Shown here piece by piece: positions 52,779-62,151 of a stretch of 64,000 bases of DNA. The stretch is from Rhizobium leguminosarum (GTDB taxonomy: Bacteria > Pseudomonadota > Alphaproteobacteria > Rhizobiales > Rhizobiaceae). The stretch covers positions 124,001 to 188,000 of the forward strand of contig NZ_LWBS01000109.1 in assembly GCF_001652265.1 (NCBI RefSeq), written 5' to 3'. A program made the translations under genes and the position numbers. Below the pieces are notes generated by a model, which was not told the DNA's origin, ran no database searches, and saw only the letters and a program-made list of their open reading frames with translations. Position 1 is the stretch's first letter. Each line of letters starts with the position of its first letter.

Positions 52779-54107
52779 TCAGTAGCCTCCCTTGCCGGGA
52801 TACCAGTTCGTGCCGGCGAGCGGGATCTGGGCCATGGCGGCCGCCTCCATCGTCAGCGCGCAAAGATCTTCCGGTTCCAGGTTGTGCAGGTGGTTCTTGC
52901 CGCAGGCGCGCGCGATGGTCTGGGCTTCCAGCGTCATGACCTTCAGATAGTTGGCGAGACGGCGGCCAGCGGCGATCGGATCAAGCCGCTTCATCAGTTC
53001 CGGGTCCTGCGTCGTGATGCCGGCCGGGTCCTTGCCTTCGTGCCAGTCGTCATAGGCGCCGGCCGTCGTGCCGAGTTTTTGGTATTCTTCTTCCCAGTGC
53101 GGATCGTTGTCGCCGATCGCAACGAGCGCCGCCGTGCCGATGGCAACGGCATCGGCACCCAGCGCCAGTGCCTTGGCCACGTCGGCGCCCGAACGGATGC
53201 CGCCCGAGATGATCAGTTGCACCTTGCGATGCATGCCGAGATCCTGCAGCGCCTGGACAGCGGGGCGGATGCAGGCGAGCGTCGGCATGCCGACATTCTC
53301 GATGAAGACATCCTGCGTCGCGGCGGTTCCGCCCTGCATGCCGTCGAGCACCACCACGTCGGCGCCGGCCTTCACGGCAAGCGCGGTATCGTAATAGGGC
53401 CGCGCGCCGCCGACCTTCACATAGATCGGCTTTTCCCAGTCGGTGATCTCGCGCAGTTCCAGGATCTTGATTTCGAGGTCGTCCGGGCCGGTCCAATCCG
53501 GATGGCGGCAGGCCGAGCGCTGATCGATGCCCTTCGGCAGATTGCGCATATTGGCGACGCGATCGGAGATCTTCTGACCGAGCAGCATGCCGCCGCCGCC
53601 GGGCTTTGCGCCCTGACCGACAACCACTTCGATCGCATCGGCGCGACGCAGGTCCTTGGGATTCATGCCATATCGCGACGGCAGATACTGGTAGACCAAT
53701 GTCTGCGAATGGCCGCGCTCTTCATCGGTCATCCCGCCGTCGCCTGTCGTGGTGGAGGTTCCGGCAATCGTCGCGCCGCGTCCGAGCGCTTCCTTGGCGT
53801 TGCCGGAGAGCGCGCCGAAGCTCATGCCGGCAATGGTGATCGGCGTCTTCAGGTGAATGGGCTTTTTGGCGAAGCGCGCGCCGAGGACGACCGACGTGTC
53901 GCACTTCTCGCGGTATCCTTCGAGCGGATAGCGCGAGATCGATGCGCCGAGAAACAGCAAGTCATCGAAATGCGGAACCTTCCGTTTGGTGCCGGCGCCA
54001 CGGATGTCGTAAATGCCGGTCGCCGCAGCACGGCGGATTTCCGCCAGCGTGTAATCGTCGAAGGTCGCAGACTTGCGCGGCGGGGTATAGGGGTTGTGAT
54101 AGCTCAT
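52779..54107 (-). CDS. mgsC: N-methylglutamate synthase subunit C (FMN glutamate-synthase-like, GlxD)
   Basis: The 442-residue protein is the FMN-binding glutamate-synthase central domain (IAGMSFGALSGNAKEALGRG; KPGGGGMLLGQKIS; IYVKVGGARP; GADVVVLDGMQGGTAATQD). It lacks the CxxxxCPVG iron-sulfur cluster motif of full GltB. As MgsC it would carry the flavin chemistry that transfers the methylamino group from gamma-glutamylmethylamide to give N-methylglutamate. It follows mgsB by 14 bp and precedes gmaS. Confidence 0.87.
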   Translation of the reverse strand: MSYHNPYTPPRKSATFDDYTLAEIRRAAATGIYDIRGAGTKRKVPHFDDLLFLGASISRYPLEGYREKCDTSVVLGARFAKKPIHLKTPITIAGMSFGALSGNAKEALGRGATIAGTSTTTGDGGMTDEERGHSQTLVYQYLPSRYGMNPKDLRRADAIEVVVGQGAKPGGGGMLLGQKISDRVANMRNLPKGIDQRSACRHPDWTGPDDLEIKILELREITDWEKPIYVKVGGARPYYDTALAVKAGADVVVLDGMQGGTAATQDVFIENVGMPTLACIRPAVQALQDLGMHRKVQLIISGGIRSGADVAKALALGADAVAIGTAALVAIGDNDPHWEEEYQKLGTTAGAYDDWHEGKDPAGITTQDPELMKRLDPIAAGRRLANYLKVMTLEAQTIARACGKNHLHNLEPEDLCALTMEAAAMAQIPLAGTNWYPGKGGY

Positions 54108-54121
54108 GATGGTCCCTCGCC

Positions 54122-54808
54122 TTAATACGCGTCAGCGTTGTCGATATTGAAATTGTAAAGCTTGCGGGCGGAGCCGTAACGCTTGAATTCCTCGGGCCTC
54201 ACTTCGGTCACGCCCGCCTTTTCGAGAAGTTCGGCCAGCTTCGTCAGATGCTCTGGACGCAGCTCCTTTTCGATGCAATCGGCACCCAGGCTCTTGACCG
54301 AACCGCGCACGAAGAGCTTCGCCTCGTAGAGCGAATCCCCAAGCGCATCGCCGGCATCGCCGAGCACCACGAGGTGGCCGGACTGGCCCATGAAGGCGGA
54401 CATGTGGCCGATATTGCCATGAACGACAATGTCGATGCCCTTCATCGAGATGCCGCAGCGTGACGCCGCATTGCCCTTGATGACAAGGAGGCCGCCGCGG
54501 CCGGTTGCGCCGGCATACTGGCTGGCATCGCCCTCGATGACGACTGTTCCAGACATCATGTTTTCCGCAACACCCGGCCCTGCCGAACCATGAACGGTGA
54601 CGGTCCCGCCGTCATTCATGCCGGCGCAATAATAGCCAACGGACCCCTTCACGTCGACTGTGACCGGCGCATCGATGCCGACGGCAACCGAATGGCTGCC
54701 GCGCGGATTGACGACTTCGAAGGAAAGATCGTTCGAACCGTTCGAGATGTTGTGCAGGGCGCTGTTGAGTTCACGCAACGGCGTAGTGGCAAGATCAATG
54801 ACAGGCAT
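54122..54808 (-). CDS. mgsB: N-methylglutamate synthase subunit B (GXGXG domain, GlxC)
   Basis: The 228-residue protein from the ATG at 54806-54808 is a GXGXG beta-helix with repeats such as VTVHGSAGPGVAENMMSGTVVIEGDA and GRGGLLVIKGNAASRCGISMKG, given here in parts. It corresponds to the C-terminal domain of glutamate synthase as a separate subunit. In the Mgs complex it provides structure and a tunnel between the amidotransferase (MgsA) and flavin (MgsC) parts. Confidence 0.87.
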   Translation of the reverse strand: MPVIDLATTPLRELNSALHNISNGSNDLSFEVVNPRGSHSVAVGIDAPVTVDVKGSVGYYCAGMNDGGTVTVHGSAGPGVAENMMSGTVVIEGDASQYAGATGRGGLLVIKGNAASRCGISMKGIDIVVHGNIGHMSAFMGQSGHLVVLGDAGDALGDSLYEAKLFVRGSVKSLGADCIEKELRPEHLTKLAELLEKAGVTEVRPEEFKRYGSARKLYNFNIDNADAY

Positions 54809-54846
54809 GTTTCGATAACCCTTGGAGAATGCGCATGAGGTGCCGG

Positions 54847-55755
54847 TCAAGCGACTTTCTGGTGATCCCAGAAATAGACGGTTGCAGGCTCCGGCTCCCA
54901 GACCCGGGCATTCTCGATGCCGGGCAGATTGACCAGCGCCCGGTATTCCGAACCGAAGGCGACATACTGGTCCGTTTCGGCCATGACGGCGGGCTTGCAG
55001 GCAATCGCGTCGCGCACGACGCCGAAGCCGGACTTCGTGCCGACGACGAAGGTGAAGAAGCCGTCGAGATCATCCACCGCGCCTTCCAGCGCCTGGCCGA
55101 GATTCTTGCCCTTGGCCATCTCTGCCGTCAGATAGGCGGCGGCGACCTCTGTGTCGTTTTCAGTTTCGAAGGTCATGCCTTCGCGCTTCAGCTCGCGGCG
55201 CAGATTGTTGTGGTTGGACAGCGAGCCATTATGCACCAGGCATTGGTCGGAGCCGGTGGAAAAAGGATGGGCGCCGAGCGTCGTGACGGCTGATTCCGTC
55301 GCCATGCGGGTATGGCCGATGCCGTGGGTGCCAGCCATTGAATTGACCGCGAAGCGCGAGACGACATCCTTCGGCAGGCCGGTTTCCTTGTAGATCTCGA
55401 TGGCGTCGCCGCTGCTCATGATGCGGATGTTCGGACGCAATTCCGAAACGGCCGCCTTGCCCGCATCGAGCAGATCCTTCGCAAGCGTGACGACGGCATG
55501 CGTGCTCTTCACCTGGATGGCGACCGGTGCGCCAACCGCCTGGCCGAGCTCGGCCTGGAGGCCGGCGAAATCCTTCTTCGGATTGGCCGACTGGATGGTG
55601 ATCTTGGCATTGTTGCCGCTGGCGTCGCCATAGATCGCGATACCGGCGCTGTCCGGCCCCCGATCTGTCATCGTCACCAGCATGGACGACAGCAGCGCGC
55701 CGAGCTCCGGTTCGAGACTTTTATCCTTGAGGAAGAGACCCACAATTCCGCACAT
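54847..55755 (-). CDS. mgsA: N-methylglutamate synthase subunit A (class II glutamine amidotransferase, GlxB)
   Basis: The 302-residue protein is an Ntn-type glutamine amidotransferase. Cys2 follows the initiator (MCGIVGLF), with the conserved RMATES, SNHNNLRREL and NDTEVAAAY motifs. Here it probably acts on gamma-glutamylmethylamide rather than glutamine, releasing methylamine to the flavin subunit. It is the first gene of the run mgsA, mgsB, mgsC, gmaS, purU; a candidate operator lies at 55823-55842. Confidence 0.88.
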   Translation of the reverse strand: MCGIVGLFLKDKSLEPELGALLSSMLVTMTDRGPDSAGIAIYGDASGNNAKITIQSANPKKDFAGLQAELGQAVGAPVAIQVKSTHAVVTLAKDLLDAGKAAVSELRPNIRIMSSGDAIEIYKETGLPKDVVSRFAVNSMAGTHGIGHTRMATESAVTTLGAHPFSTGSDQCLVHNGSLSNHNNLRRELKREGMTFETENDTEVAAAYLTAEMAKGKNLGQALEGAVDDLDGFFTFVVGTKSGFGVVRDAIACKPAVMAETDQYVAFGSEYRALVNLPGIENARVWEPEPATVYFWDHQKVA

Positions 55756-55822
55756 GACCAGACCTCCGTTCGTGTTGAGAAAGGACTAGCAGGTCTGTTT
55801 TGAGTTTTCAACTCGGAAGAAA

Positions 55823-55842
55823 GATTTTTTCTTTTAAGGCAA
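55823..55842. promoter_or_regulatory. Putative operator upstream of mgsA
   Basis: GATTTTTTCTTTTAAGGCAA shares 17 of 20 positions with 38190-38209 in the permease/tdm promoter region. It lies 68-87 bp before the mgsA ATG, just after the XRE-cupin stop. Confidence 0.4.
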
Positions 55843-55843
55843 G

Positions 55844-56527
55844 TCAGCCTTTAGAGATCTGCTGGGGATAGGTGATGATCGAGAGGTATTTGCTCGGCAG
55901 CTTCACCAGTTCCTCCGGCCCATGCGGCGCATCGGCATCGAAGAACAGGCTGTCGCCCGGCTGCATCTGGAAAAGCTGGTCGCCGTGACGGTAGACCACC
56001 TCGCCTTCGAGCATATAGAGAAACTCCATGCCCTCGTGCTGGAAGGTCGGGAAGATGTCGGAATCGGCCGTCAGCGTGATGAGATAGGGTTCGACGATGA
56101 CGCCGCTGGTATTGTTGTCGATATGGCCGAGCAGATTATATTGATGGCCGGCGCGTGTGCCGCGCCGTTCGAGTTCGATGCCCTGCCCCGCCTTGACGAA
56201 GACGGCATTGCGCGGTTCCTCATAGCGGCGAAAAAAGGCGGTCAGCGGTACGCCGAGCGCCCGCGACAGCGATTGCAGCGTCGTCAGCGACGGCGAGATG
56301 TTGCCGTTCTCGATCTTCGACAGCATGCCGAGTGAAATGCCGGTCGCGGCCGCCAGATCGGTGACCGTGATGCCGAGTTTCTTGCGGTAGGCGCGCACCT
56401 CATGGCCGATCGCCATTTCGAGGTTGTTTTCCTTCGGCTCGCGGACGGCGTGCGGATCCTGGGAAAAGGCCGCGCGTCCACTATGGGCCTGTTCCGGTTG
56501 CTCTGCCGCTTCACGCTTCAATTTCAT
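55844..56527 (-). CDS. XRE-cupin transcriptional regulator of the methylamine cluster
   Basis: From the ATG at 56525-56527 the protein has 227 residues. A helix-turn-helix_3 domain (about 45-100, LGITVTDLAAATGISLGMLSKIENG) is followed by a C-terminal cupin (about 150-220) with HEGMEFLYMLEGEVVYRHG and the acidic FFDADAPHGPEE. This PuuR/SutR-like form usually senses a small metabolite through the cupin. It lies between mgsA and the GlxA-type gene. Upstream ATGs exist but only this start fits the spacing. Confidence 0.85.
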   Translation of the reverse strand: MKLKREAAEQPEQAHSGRAAFSQDPHAVREPKENNLEMAIGHEVRAYRKKLGITVTDLAAATGISLGMLSKIENGNISPSLTTLQSLSRALGVPLTAFFRRYEEPRNAVFVKAGQGIELERRGTRAGHQYNLLGHIDNNTSGVIVEPYLITLTADSDIFPTFQHEGMEFLYMLEGEVVYRHGDQLFQMQPGDSLFFDADAPHGPEELVKLPSKYLSIITYPQQISKG

Positions 56528-56606
56528 GGGTTTTCCACTGCCGCCTTCTCTTTGTCTGAAGGCAACCCTATCGTCATAGTGAAAATTTCTCAACCGTGAA
56601 GAAAAC

Positions 56607-57566
56607 CTATTCCCGCCGCGCCGCGCGCGGAGCGATGCCATAGAGGGCACGGAACATCCGGGAAAAATGGCTCAGACTGGAAAAACCGGTGGCCACCGCA
56701 ATTTCCGAGACGGAAAGCGGGCTCTGTTTCAGCAGGCGATGGGCATGCTGCAGCCTGATCCTGCGGTATTGATCAAGGAAGGTGGTATTGAGCTGGGCCG
56801 CAAAGAGCCGGTCGAGATGGCGGGTGGTGACGCCGGCGATGCGTGCCATGGCGACACGCTCAAGCGGCATCTCGATCGTCTCCTCCATCCGTTCGAGAAC
56901 GCTGAGCAGACCGGGATGATGGACGCCGTAACGCTGCGCCAGCGAGGCGCGCTGGGGCGCAGCAGGCTCGTTGACCTCCGTATGAAGATACCAGTCGCTG
57001 ACGCGGCGGGCGAAATCAGGCCCCATGCGCTCGGCGATCAGCACATGCATCATGTCGAGCGGTGCGATGCCGCCGCCGCAGGTAATCCTGTTGCCGTCGA
57101 TCATGAAGCGCGCTTGGCGCGGCGTGAGGTCCGGGAAGGCTTCGAGAAGGGCTGAGGCATGCTCCCAGTGGATGGTGAAATCGCGGCCGCTAAGCAGTCC
57201 GGCGGCGGCCATCAGATAGGGGCCGCCGGAGATGCCGCCGATCCTCACACCTTCGCGCGATAGCTGCCGCAAGCAGGAAAGCACGCCGGGATACCGCCAG
57301 TCGCGGGGCAACCCGCCGGCGCAGACGAAGGCCGTTCCGAGACCCGAGCCCCTGACGGGGAGAGGTTCGGCGGGGACGCTGACGCCCGAGGAGGAGAGTG
57401 CCGGTGCGCCATCCGGCGAGAAGATCTGCAGCCGATAGATCTCACGTCCGGCCAAGAGATTTGCCGCCCTGAGCGGCTCTGTCGCCGAGGCATAGGACAT
57501 CAGCGCAAATCCCGGGATGAGGATGAAGCCGATCGTCTGCACATTTCTGCTATCAAATGAGGACAT
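56607..57566 (-). CDS. glxA: GlxA-family AraC-type regulator (DJ-1/PfpI + HTH)
   Basis: The 319-residue protein has an N-terminal DJ-1/PfpI-like domain (IGFILIPGFALMSYASATEPLRAANLL; GGISGGPYLMAAAGLL, ITCGGGIAPLDMMHVLIAERMG) and a C-terminal AraC HTH pair (RVAMARIAGVTTRHLDRLF and VSEIAVATGFSSLSHFSRMF). GlxA/GbdR relatives activate genes for amine, betaine or glycine catabolism. The gene is divergent from mgdA over 87 bp and near mgs, so it is the likely activator of one or both. The symbol follows Sinorhizobium glxA. Confidence 0.87.
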   Translation of the reverse strand: MSSFDSRNVQTIGFILIPGFALMSYASATEPLRAANLLAGREIYRLQIFSPDGAPALSSSGVSVPAEPLPVRGSGLGTAFVCAGGLPRDWRYPGVLSCLRQLSREGVRIGGISGGPYLMAAAGLLSGRDFTIHWEHASALLEAFPDLTPRQARFMIDGNRITCGGGIAPLDMMHVLIAERMGPDFARRVSDWYLHTEVNEPAAPQRASLAQRYGVHHPGLLSVLERMEETIEMPLERVAMARIAGVTTRHLDRLFAAQLNTTFLDQYRRIRLQHAHRLLKQSPLSVSEIAVATGFSSLSHFSRMFRALYGIAPRAARRE

Positions 57567-57653
57567 GTCTCTTTCTTAGCGATTTATGTCCCTACCGTGC
57601 AAGTCTACCCGCCTCTTTCTGGCATCATGCAGCTGTTCATCTCGGATTGACCC

Positions 57654-58904
57654 ATGCGCTATTCCGCTCTTTCGATTTTCCTGAACGGCCTTCGCGGCAA
57701 CAAGGGCTGGGCGCCTGCCTGGCGCGACCCGGCGCCGAAGCCGCATTACGACGTGATTATCGTTGGCGGCGGCGGCCATGGCCTTGCCACCGCCTATTAT
57801 CTTGCCAAGGAATTCGGCGTCACCAATGTCGCCGTCCTCGAAAAGGGCTATCTCGGCTCCGGCAATATCGGCAGGAACACGACGATCATTCGGTCGAACT
57901 ACCTGTTGCCGGGCAATAATCCCTTCTACGAGCTGTCGATGAAGCTTTGGGAGGGGTTGGAGCAGGACTTCAACTTCAACGCCATGGTCTCGCAGCGCGG
58001 CGTGCTCAACCTCTTCCATTCCGACGCCCAGCGCGACGCCTATACGCGTCGCGGCAACGCCATGCGGCTGCACGGCGTCGACGCCGAGCTTCTCGACCGG
58101 CAGGCGGTGCGCAAGAAATTGCCCTTCCTCGATTTCGACAATGCCCGTTTCCCCGTGATGGGCGGCCTGTTCCAGCCGCGCGGCGGCACGGTGCGCCATG
58201 ATGCGGTCGCCTGGGGTTATGCGCGCGGCGCCGATCAACGCGGTGTCGACATCATCACCGAGTGCGAGGTGACCGGCATCCGCCGCGAAAACGGTGAGGT
58301 GACAGGCGTCGAGACCAGCAAGGGCTTCATCGGCTGCGGCAAGCTGGCGCTTGCTGCGGCCGGCAATTCCACCGTCGTCGCCGATATGGCCGGCCTTCGC
58401 CTGCCGATCGAAAGCCATGTGCTGCAGGCCTTCGTTTCGGAAGGGCTGAAACCGTTTATCGACACGGTCGTCACGTTCGGCGCCGGGCATTTCTACGCGT
58501 CCCAGTCTGACAAGGGCGGCCTGGTCTTCGGCGGCGATATCGACGGCTACAATTCCTATGCCCAGCGCGGCAATCTCGCTTCGGTCGAGCATGTCGCCGA
58601 AGCCGGGCTGGCGCTGATCCCGTCGCTGTCGCGCGTGCGTTATCTTCGCTCATGGGGCGGTGTCATGGATATGAGCATGGACGGCTCGCCGATCATCGAC
58701 CGCACCCATATCGACAATCTCTATCTCAACACCGGCTGGTGTTACGGCGGCTTCAAGGCCACGCCCGCCTCCGGCTTCTGCTACGCCCATCTGATCGCCC
58801 GCAATACGCCGCATCAGACCGCCCGCGCGTTCCGGCTCGACCGCTTCGCGCGCGGCTACCCGATCGACGAAAAGGGCGTCGGCGCCCAGCCAAATCTGCA
58901 CTGA
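57654..58904 (+). CDS. mgdA: N-methylglutamate dehydrogenase subunit A (SoxB-like)
   Basis: The 416-residue FAD protein has the dinucleotide motif IIVGGGGHGLATAYYLAKEFG and matches heterotetrameric sarcosine oxidase beta (SoxB), including the covalent-FMN neighbourhood and GGFKATPASGFCYAHLIA at the C-terminus. In this context it is read as MgdA, which dehydrogenates N-methylglutamate. Ordinary sarcosine oxidase is the alternative; adjacency to gmaS and mgs decides for NMG. It begins the mgdABCD operon. Confidence 0.85.
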   Translation: MRYSALSIFLNGLRGNKGWAPAWRDPAPKPHYDVIIVGGGGHGLATAYYLAKEFGVTNVAVLEKGYLGSGNIGRNTTIIRSNYLLPGNNPFYELSMKLWEGLEQDFNFNAMVSQRGVLNLFHSDAQRDAYTRRGNAMRLHGVDAELLDRQAVRKKLPFLDFDNARFPVMGGLFQPRGGTVRHDAVAWGYARGADQRGVDIITECEVTGIRRENGEVTGVETSKGFIGCGKLALAAAGNSTVVADMAGLRLPIESHVLQAFVSEGLKPFIDTVVTFGAGHFYASQSDKGGLVFGGDIDGYNSYAQRGNLASVEHVAEAGLALIPSLSRVRYLRSWGGVMDMSMDGSPIIDRTHIDNLYLNTGWCYGGFKATPASGFCYAHLIARNTPHQTARAFRLDRFARGYPIDEKGVGAQPNLH

Positions 58905-58915
58905 GGACATATAAG

Positions 58916-59197
58916 ATGGCAAGCCTGATTTCCTGTCCCCATTGCGGCGCCCGACCGAAGGAAGAATTTTCGATCCGCGGCGATGCGGGCCTTGTCAGGC
59001 CGGCGCCGGATGCCGGAGCGGAGGCCTGGTTCGATTATGTCTATCTGCGCGACAATCCGCGGGGCCGGCACAGCGAATACTGGCACCACTCCTCCGGATG
59101 CCGCCGCTGGCTGATCGTCGAACGCGATACCGTCACCCATGCGGTCCACGGCGTCCGCGACGCAGCCCTTTCCAAGCTCGGCGGAGAACCGGCATGA
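58916..59197 (+). CDS. mgdB: N-methylglutamate dehydrogenase subunit B (SoxD-like zinc protein)
   Basis: This 93-residue protein begins SLISCPHCGARP and later has SGCRRW with a HSEYWHH segment, the zinc-binding cysteine/histidine set of the sarcosine-oxidase delta subunit. The conserved DYVYLRDNPRG is present. It lies 11 bp after mgdA and its stop overlaps the mgdC start by 4 nt. Confidence 0.9.
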   Translation: MASLISCPHCGARPKEEFSIRGDAGLVRPAPDAGAEAWFDYVYLRDNPRGRHSEYWHHSSGCRRWLIVERDTVTHAVHGVRDAALSKLGGEPA

Positions 59198-62151
59198 CGA
59201 GCTTCCGTCTTTCCACCGGCGGCCGCATCGACCGCGCTAGGTCGCTCGGCTTCACCTTCGACGGCAAGGCGCTCGAAGGCCATCCGGGCGATACGCTCGC
59301 CTCGGCGCTGCTTGCCAACGGCGTCCAGCTCGTCGGCCGCAGCTTCAAATATCACCGTCCGCGCGGCATCCTGACGGCAGGGGCTGCCGAACCGAACGCG
59401 CTGGTGACGACAGGCAGCGGCGGGCGCACCGAACCGAATACGCGTGCCACCATGATCGAGCTTTACCAGGGGCTGACTGCAAAGAGCCAGAACCGCTGGC
59501 CCTCGCTCGGCTTCGATGTCGGCGCGGTCAACGGGCTGCTGTCGCCCTTCCTCAGCGCCGGTTTCTACTACAAGACCTTCATGTGGCCGGCGGCCCTCTG
59601 GGAAAAGCTCTACGAGCCGGTGATCCGCAAGGCAGCGGGTCTCGGCAGGGCCTCCTACGAGGCCGACCCCGATTCCTACGAGAAATGCTGGGGGCATTGC
59701 GATCTGCTGGTGATCGGTGCCGGCCCTGCCGGTCTTGCCGCGGCGCTCACCGCCGGGCGCGCCGGCGCGCGCGTCATCCTCGCCGACGAGGGATCCGAAC
59801 TCGGCGGAAGCCTGCTTTCCGACAGCGGCACCATTGACGGCAAGCCGGCGGACGCGCTTCTCGGCGAGCTGCTTGCCGAGCTGGAGGGACTTCCGAATGT
59901 GCGCCGTCTGCCGCGCATGACCGTGTTCGGCTGGTACGACGACAATGTCTTCGGCGCCGTCGAACGGGTACAGAAGCATGTGGCAATGCCCGATCCCGAT
60001 CGTCCGGTCGAACGATTGTGGCGCATCGTTGCCCGCCAGGCGATCCTTGCGACCGGCGCCGAGGAGCGTCCGCTTGTCTTCGGCGGCAACGATATTCCGG
60101 GTGTGATGATGGCAGGCGCCATGCGCAGCTATCTCAACCGGCAGGCGATCGCGCCCGGCAGAAGCACTGTCATCTTCACCACCAACGATGCCGGATATCG
60201 CACCGCAGCAGATCTCGAGGCCGCCGGCCTGGCGGTCGCGGCGATCGTCGACAGCCGCGGGGATGCGGGTGAGAGCTGGCAGGGCCGCGCCGAAGTGCTG
60301 AAAGGCGCCAGGCTCATCGATGCGTTTGGCGGCAAGCGCCTGCGCGGTGTCAGCGTCGAAACCGCAACCGGCACCCGCCGGATCGAAGCCGATGCGCTGG
60401 CCATGTCGGGCGGCTGGAGCCCGATCATTCATCTTGCCTGCCATCGCGGTGCGAAACCGCAATGGTCGAACGAGGCCTGGGCGTTTCTGGCGCCCGTCCA
60501 GCAGGAAGGTCTGACCGTTGCCGGCTCGGCTGCCGGCCACGCACAAACCGCGACCTGCCTCGGTGATGGAGCCGCAAAGGCAGCTGCCGCGTTGAAGATG
60601 GTCGGCTTCGCAACGGCAGAGCCGGCCTTTGCTGCCGCTTCCGAGACGGCCGCACGGGCAAAACCGCTCTGGTCGGTCAAGGGCTCGAAGGGCAAGGCCT
60701 TCGTCGATTATCAGAACGACGTGCATCTCAAGGATCTGGGTCTCGCCGTCCGCGAAGGCTACGGCCATGTCGAGCTCGCCAAACGTTACACCACATCAGG
60801 CATGGCGACCGACCAGGGCAAGCTTTCCAACATCAACGCCATCGGCATCCTTGCCGAGGCGCGCGGCGTGTCGCCCGCCGAAGTGGGAACGACGACCTTC
60901 CGGCCCTTCTATACACCGGTTTCCTTCGGCGCCTTGACCGGGACATCGCGCGGCAAACATTTCCAGCCGGCCCGCAAATCGCCGCTGCATGGCTGGGCCG
61001 AGAAGAACGGCGCGGTCTTCGTCGAAGCCGGCCTCTGGTACCGGTCCTCCTGGTTCCCGCGCCCCGGCGAGGCGACGTGGCGTGAAAGCGTCGACCGCGA
61101 GGTGATGAACATCCGGAAGAATGCCGGCCTCTGCGACGTTTCGACCCTCGGCAAGATCGAGATTTTCGGGAAGGATGCCGCAACCTTCCTCGATCGGATC
61201 TATTGCAACGGCTTCGCCAAACTTGCTGTGGGCAAGGCGCGTTACGGCATCATGTTGCGTGAGGACGGTTTCATCTATGATGACGGCACCACCAGCCGGT
61301 TCAGTGACGAGCATTTCTTCATGACGACGACGACGGCGCTTGCCGCCGGCGTGCTGACCCATCTCGAATTCTGCGCCCAGACCCTTTGGCCGGAACTCGA
61401 CGTCTGCTTCGCCTCCTCGACCGATCAATGGGCGCAGATGGCCGTCGCCGGGCCGAAGTCGCGTTCCATCCTCTCGGAGATCGTTGATGAGGATCTGTCG
61501 GATGCGGCATTCCCTTTCATGAGCGCCCGCAAGGTCTCTCTCTTCGGCGGCCGGCTTGAAGGCCGGCTCTTCCGGATTTCCTTCTCCGGTGAACTCGCCT
61601 ACGAGCTGGCGGTACCCGCCGGTTACGGCGAAGGTGTTGCCGACGCGATCATGGCGGCGGGCGAGAAGCATGGCATCTGCGCCTATGGCGCCGAAGCGCT
61701 CGGCGTTATGCGCATCGAGAAAGGCCATGTCACCCATGCCGAGATCAACGGCACGGTGACACCCGGCGATCTCGGCTTCGGCCGCATGGTCTCATCAACC
61801 AAGCCGGATTTCGTCGGCAAGGCAATGCTTGCCCGCGAAGGGCTGCAGGATCCCGAGCGGCCGCGCCTCGTCGGCGTCAAGCCGCTTAATCCGGCAAGCG
61901 GCTTCCGCACCGGCTCGCATATCCTCGCTGACGGTGTTGCGGCGACACTCGAAAACGACCAGGGCTACGTCACATCAAGCGCCTTTTCGCCGGGGCTCGG
62001 CCATACGATCGGCCTGGCGCTCGTCAAACGCGGGCCGGAGCGCATCGGTGAAAAGGTGACGGTCTGGAACGGCCTGCGCAACGAATTCACCGATGCGGTG
62101 CTCTGCCATCCCGTCTTCATCGATCCCGAAAACGAGAAGCTCCATGCGTGA
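59194..62151 (+). CDS. mgdC: N-methylglutamate dehydrogenase subunit C (SoxA-like)
   Basis: The 985-residue protein has the SoxA layout: an N-terminal 2Fe-2S-like/NAD-binding lead (GHPGDTLASALLANGVQLVGRSFKYHRPRG in parts), a FAD/NAD domain with VIGAGPAGLAAALTAGRAGA near residue 170, and a C-terminal GcvT folate-binding domain (about 600-980, CDVSTLGKIEIFGKDA; FSGELAYELAVP). The folate domain accepts the methyl carbon as 5,10-methylene-THF. It overlaps mgdD by 8 nt. Confidence 0.88.
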   Translation: MTSFRLSTGGRIDRARSLGFTFDGKALEGHPGDTLASALLANGVQLVGRSFKYHRPRGILTAGAAEPNALVTTGSGGRTEPNTRATMIELYQGLTAKSQNRWPSLGFDVGAVNGLLSPFLSAGFYYKTFMWPAALWEKLYEPVIRKAAGLGRASYEADPDSYEKCWGHCDLLVIGAGPAGLAAALTAGRAGARVILADEGSELGGSLLSDSGTIDGKPADALLGELLAELEGLPNVRRLPRMTVFGWYDDNVFGAVERVQKHVAMPDPDRPVERLWRIVARQAILATGAEERPLVFGGNDIPGVMMAGAMRSYLNRQAIAPGRSTVIFTTNDAGYRTAADLEAAGLAVAAIVDSRGDAGESWQGRAEVLKGARLIDAFGGKRLRGVSVETATGTRRIEADALAMSGGWSPIIHLACHRGAKPQWSNEAWAFLAPVQQEGLTVAGSAAGHAQTATCLGDGAAKAAAALKMVGFATAEPAFAAASETAARAKPLWSVKGSKGKAFVDYQNDVHLKDLGLAVREGYGHVELAKRYTTSGMATDQGKLSNINAIGILAEARGVSPAEVGTTTFRPFYTPVSFGALTGTSRGKHFQPARKSPLHGWAEKNGAVFVEAGLWYRSSWFPRPGEATWRESVDREVMNIRKNAGLCDVSTLGKIEIFGKDAATFLDRIYCNGFAKLAVGKARYGIMLREDGFIYDDGTTSRFSDEHFFMTTTTALAAGVLTHLEFCAQTLWPELDVCFASSTDQWAQMAVAGPKSRSILSEIVDEDLSDAAFPFMSARKVSLFGGRLEGRLFRISFSGELAYELAVPAGYGEGVADAIMAAGEKHGICAYGAEALGVMRIEKGHVTHAEINGTVTPGDLGFGRMVSSTKPDFVGKAMLAREGLQDPERPRLVGVKPLNPASGFRTGSHILADGVAATLENDQGYVTSSAFSPGLGHTIGLALVKRGPERIGEKVTVWNGLRNEFTDAVLCHPVFIDPENEKLHA

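Noticed and set aside
59041..60768. 575-codon minus-strand frame
   Set aside because: Antisense shadow of mgdC, whose FAD motifs and coupling to mgdB and mgdD are clear.
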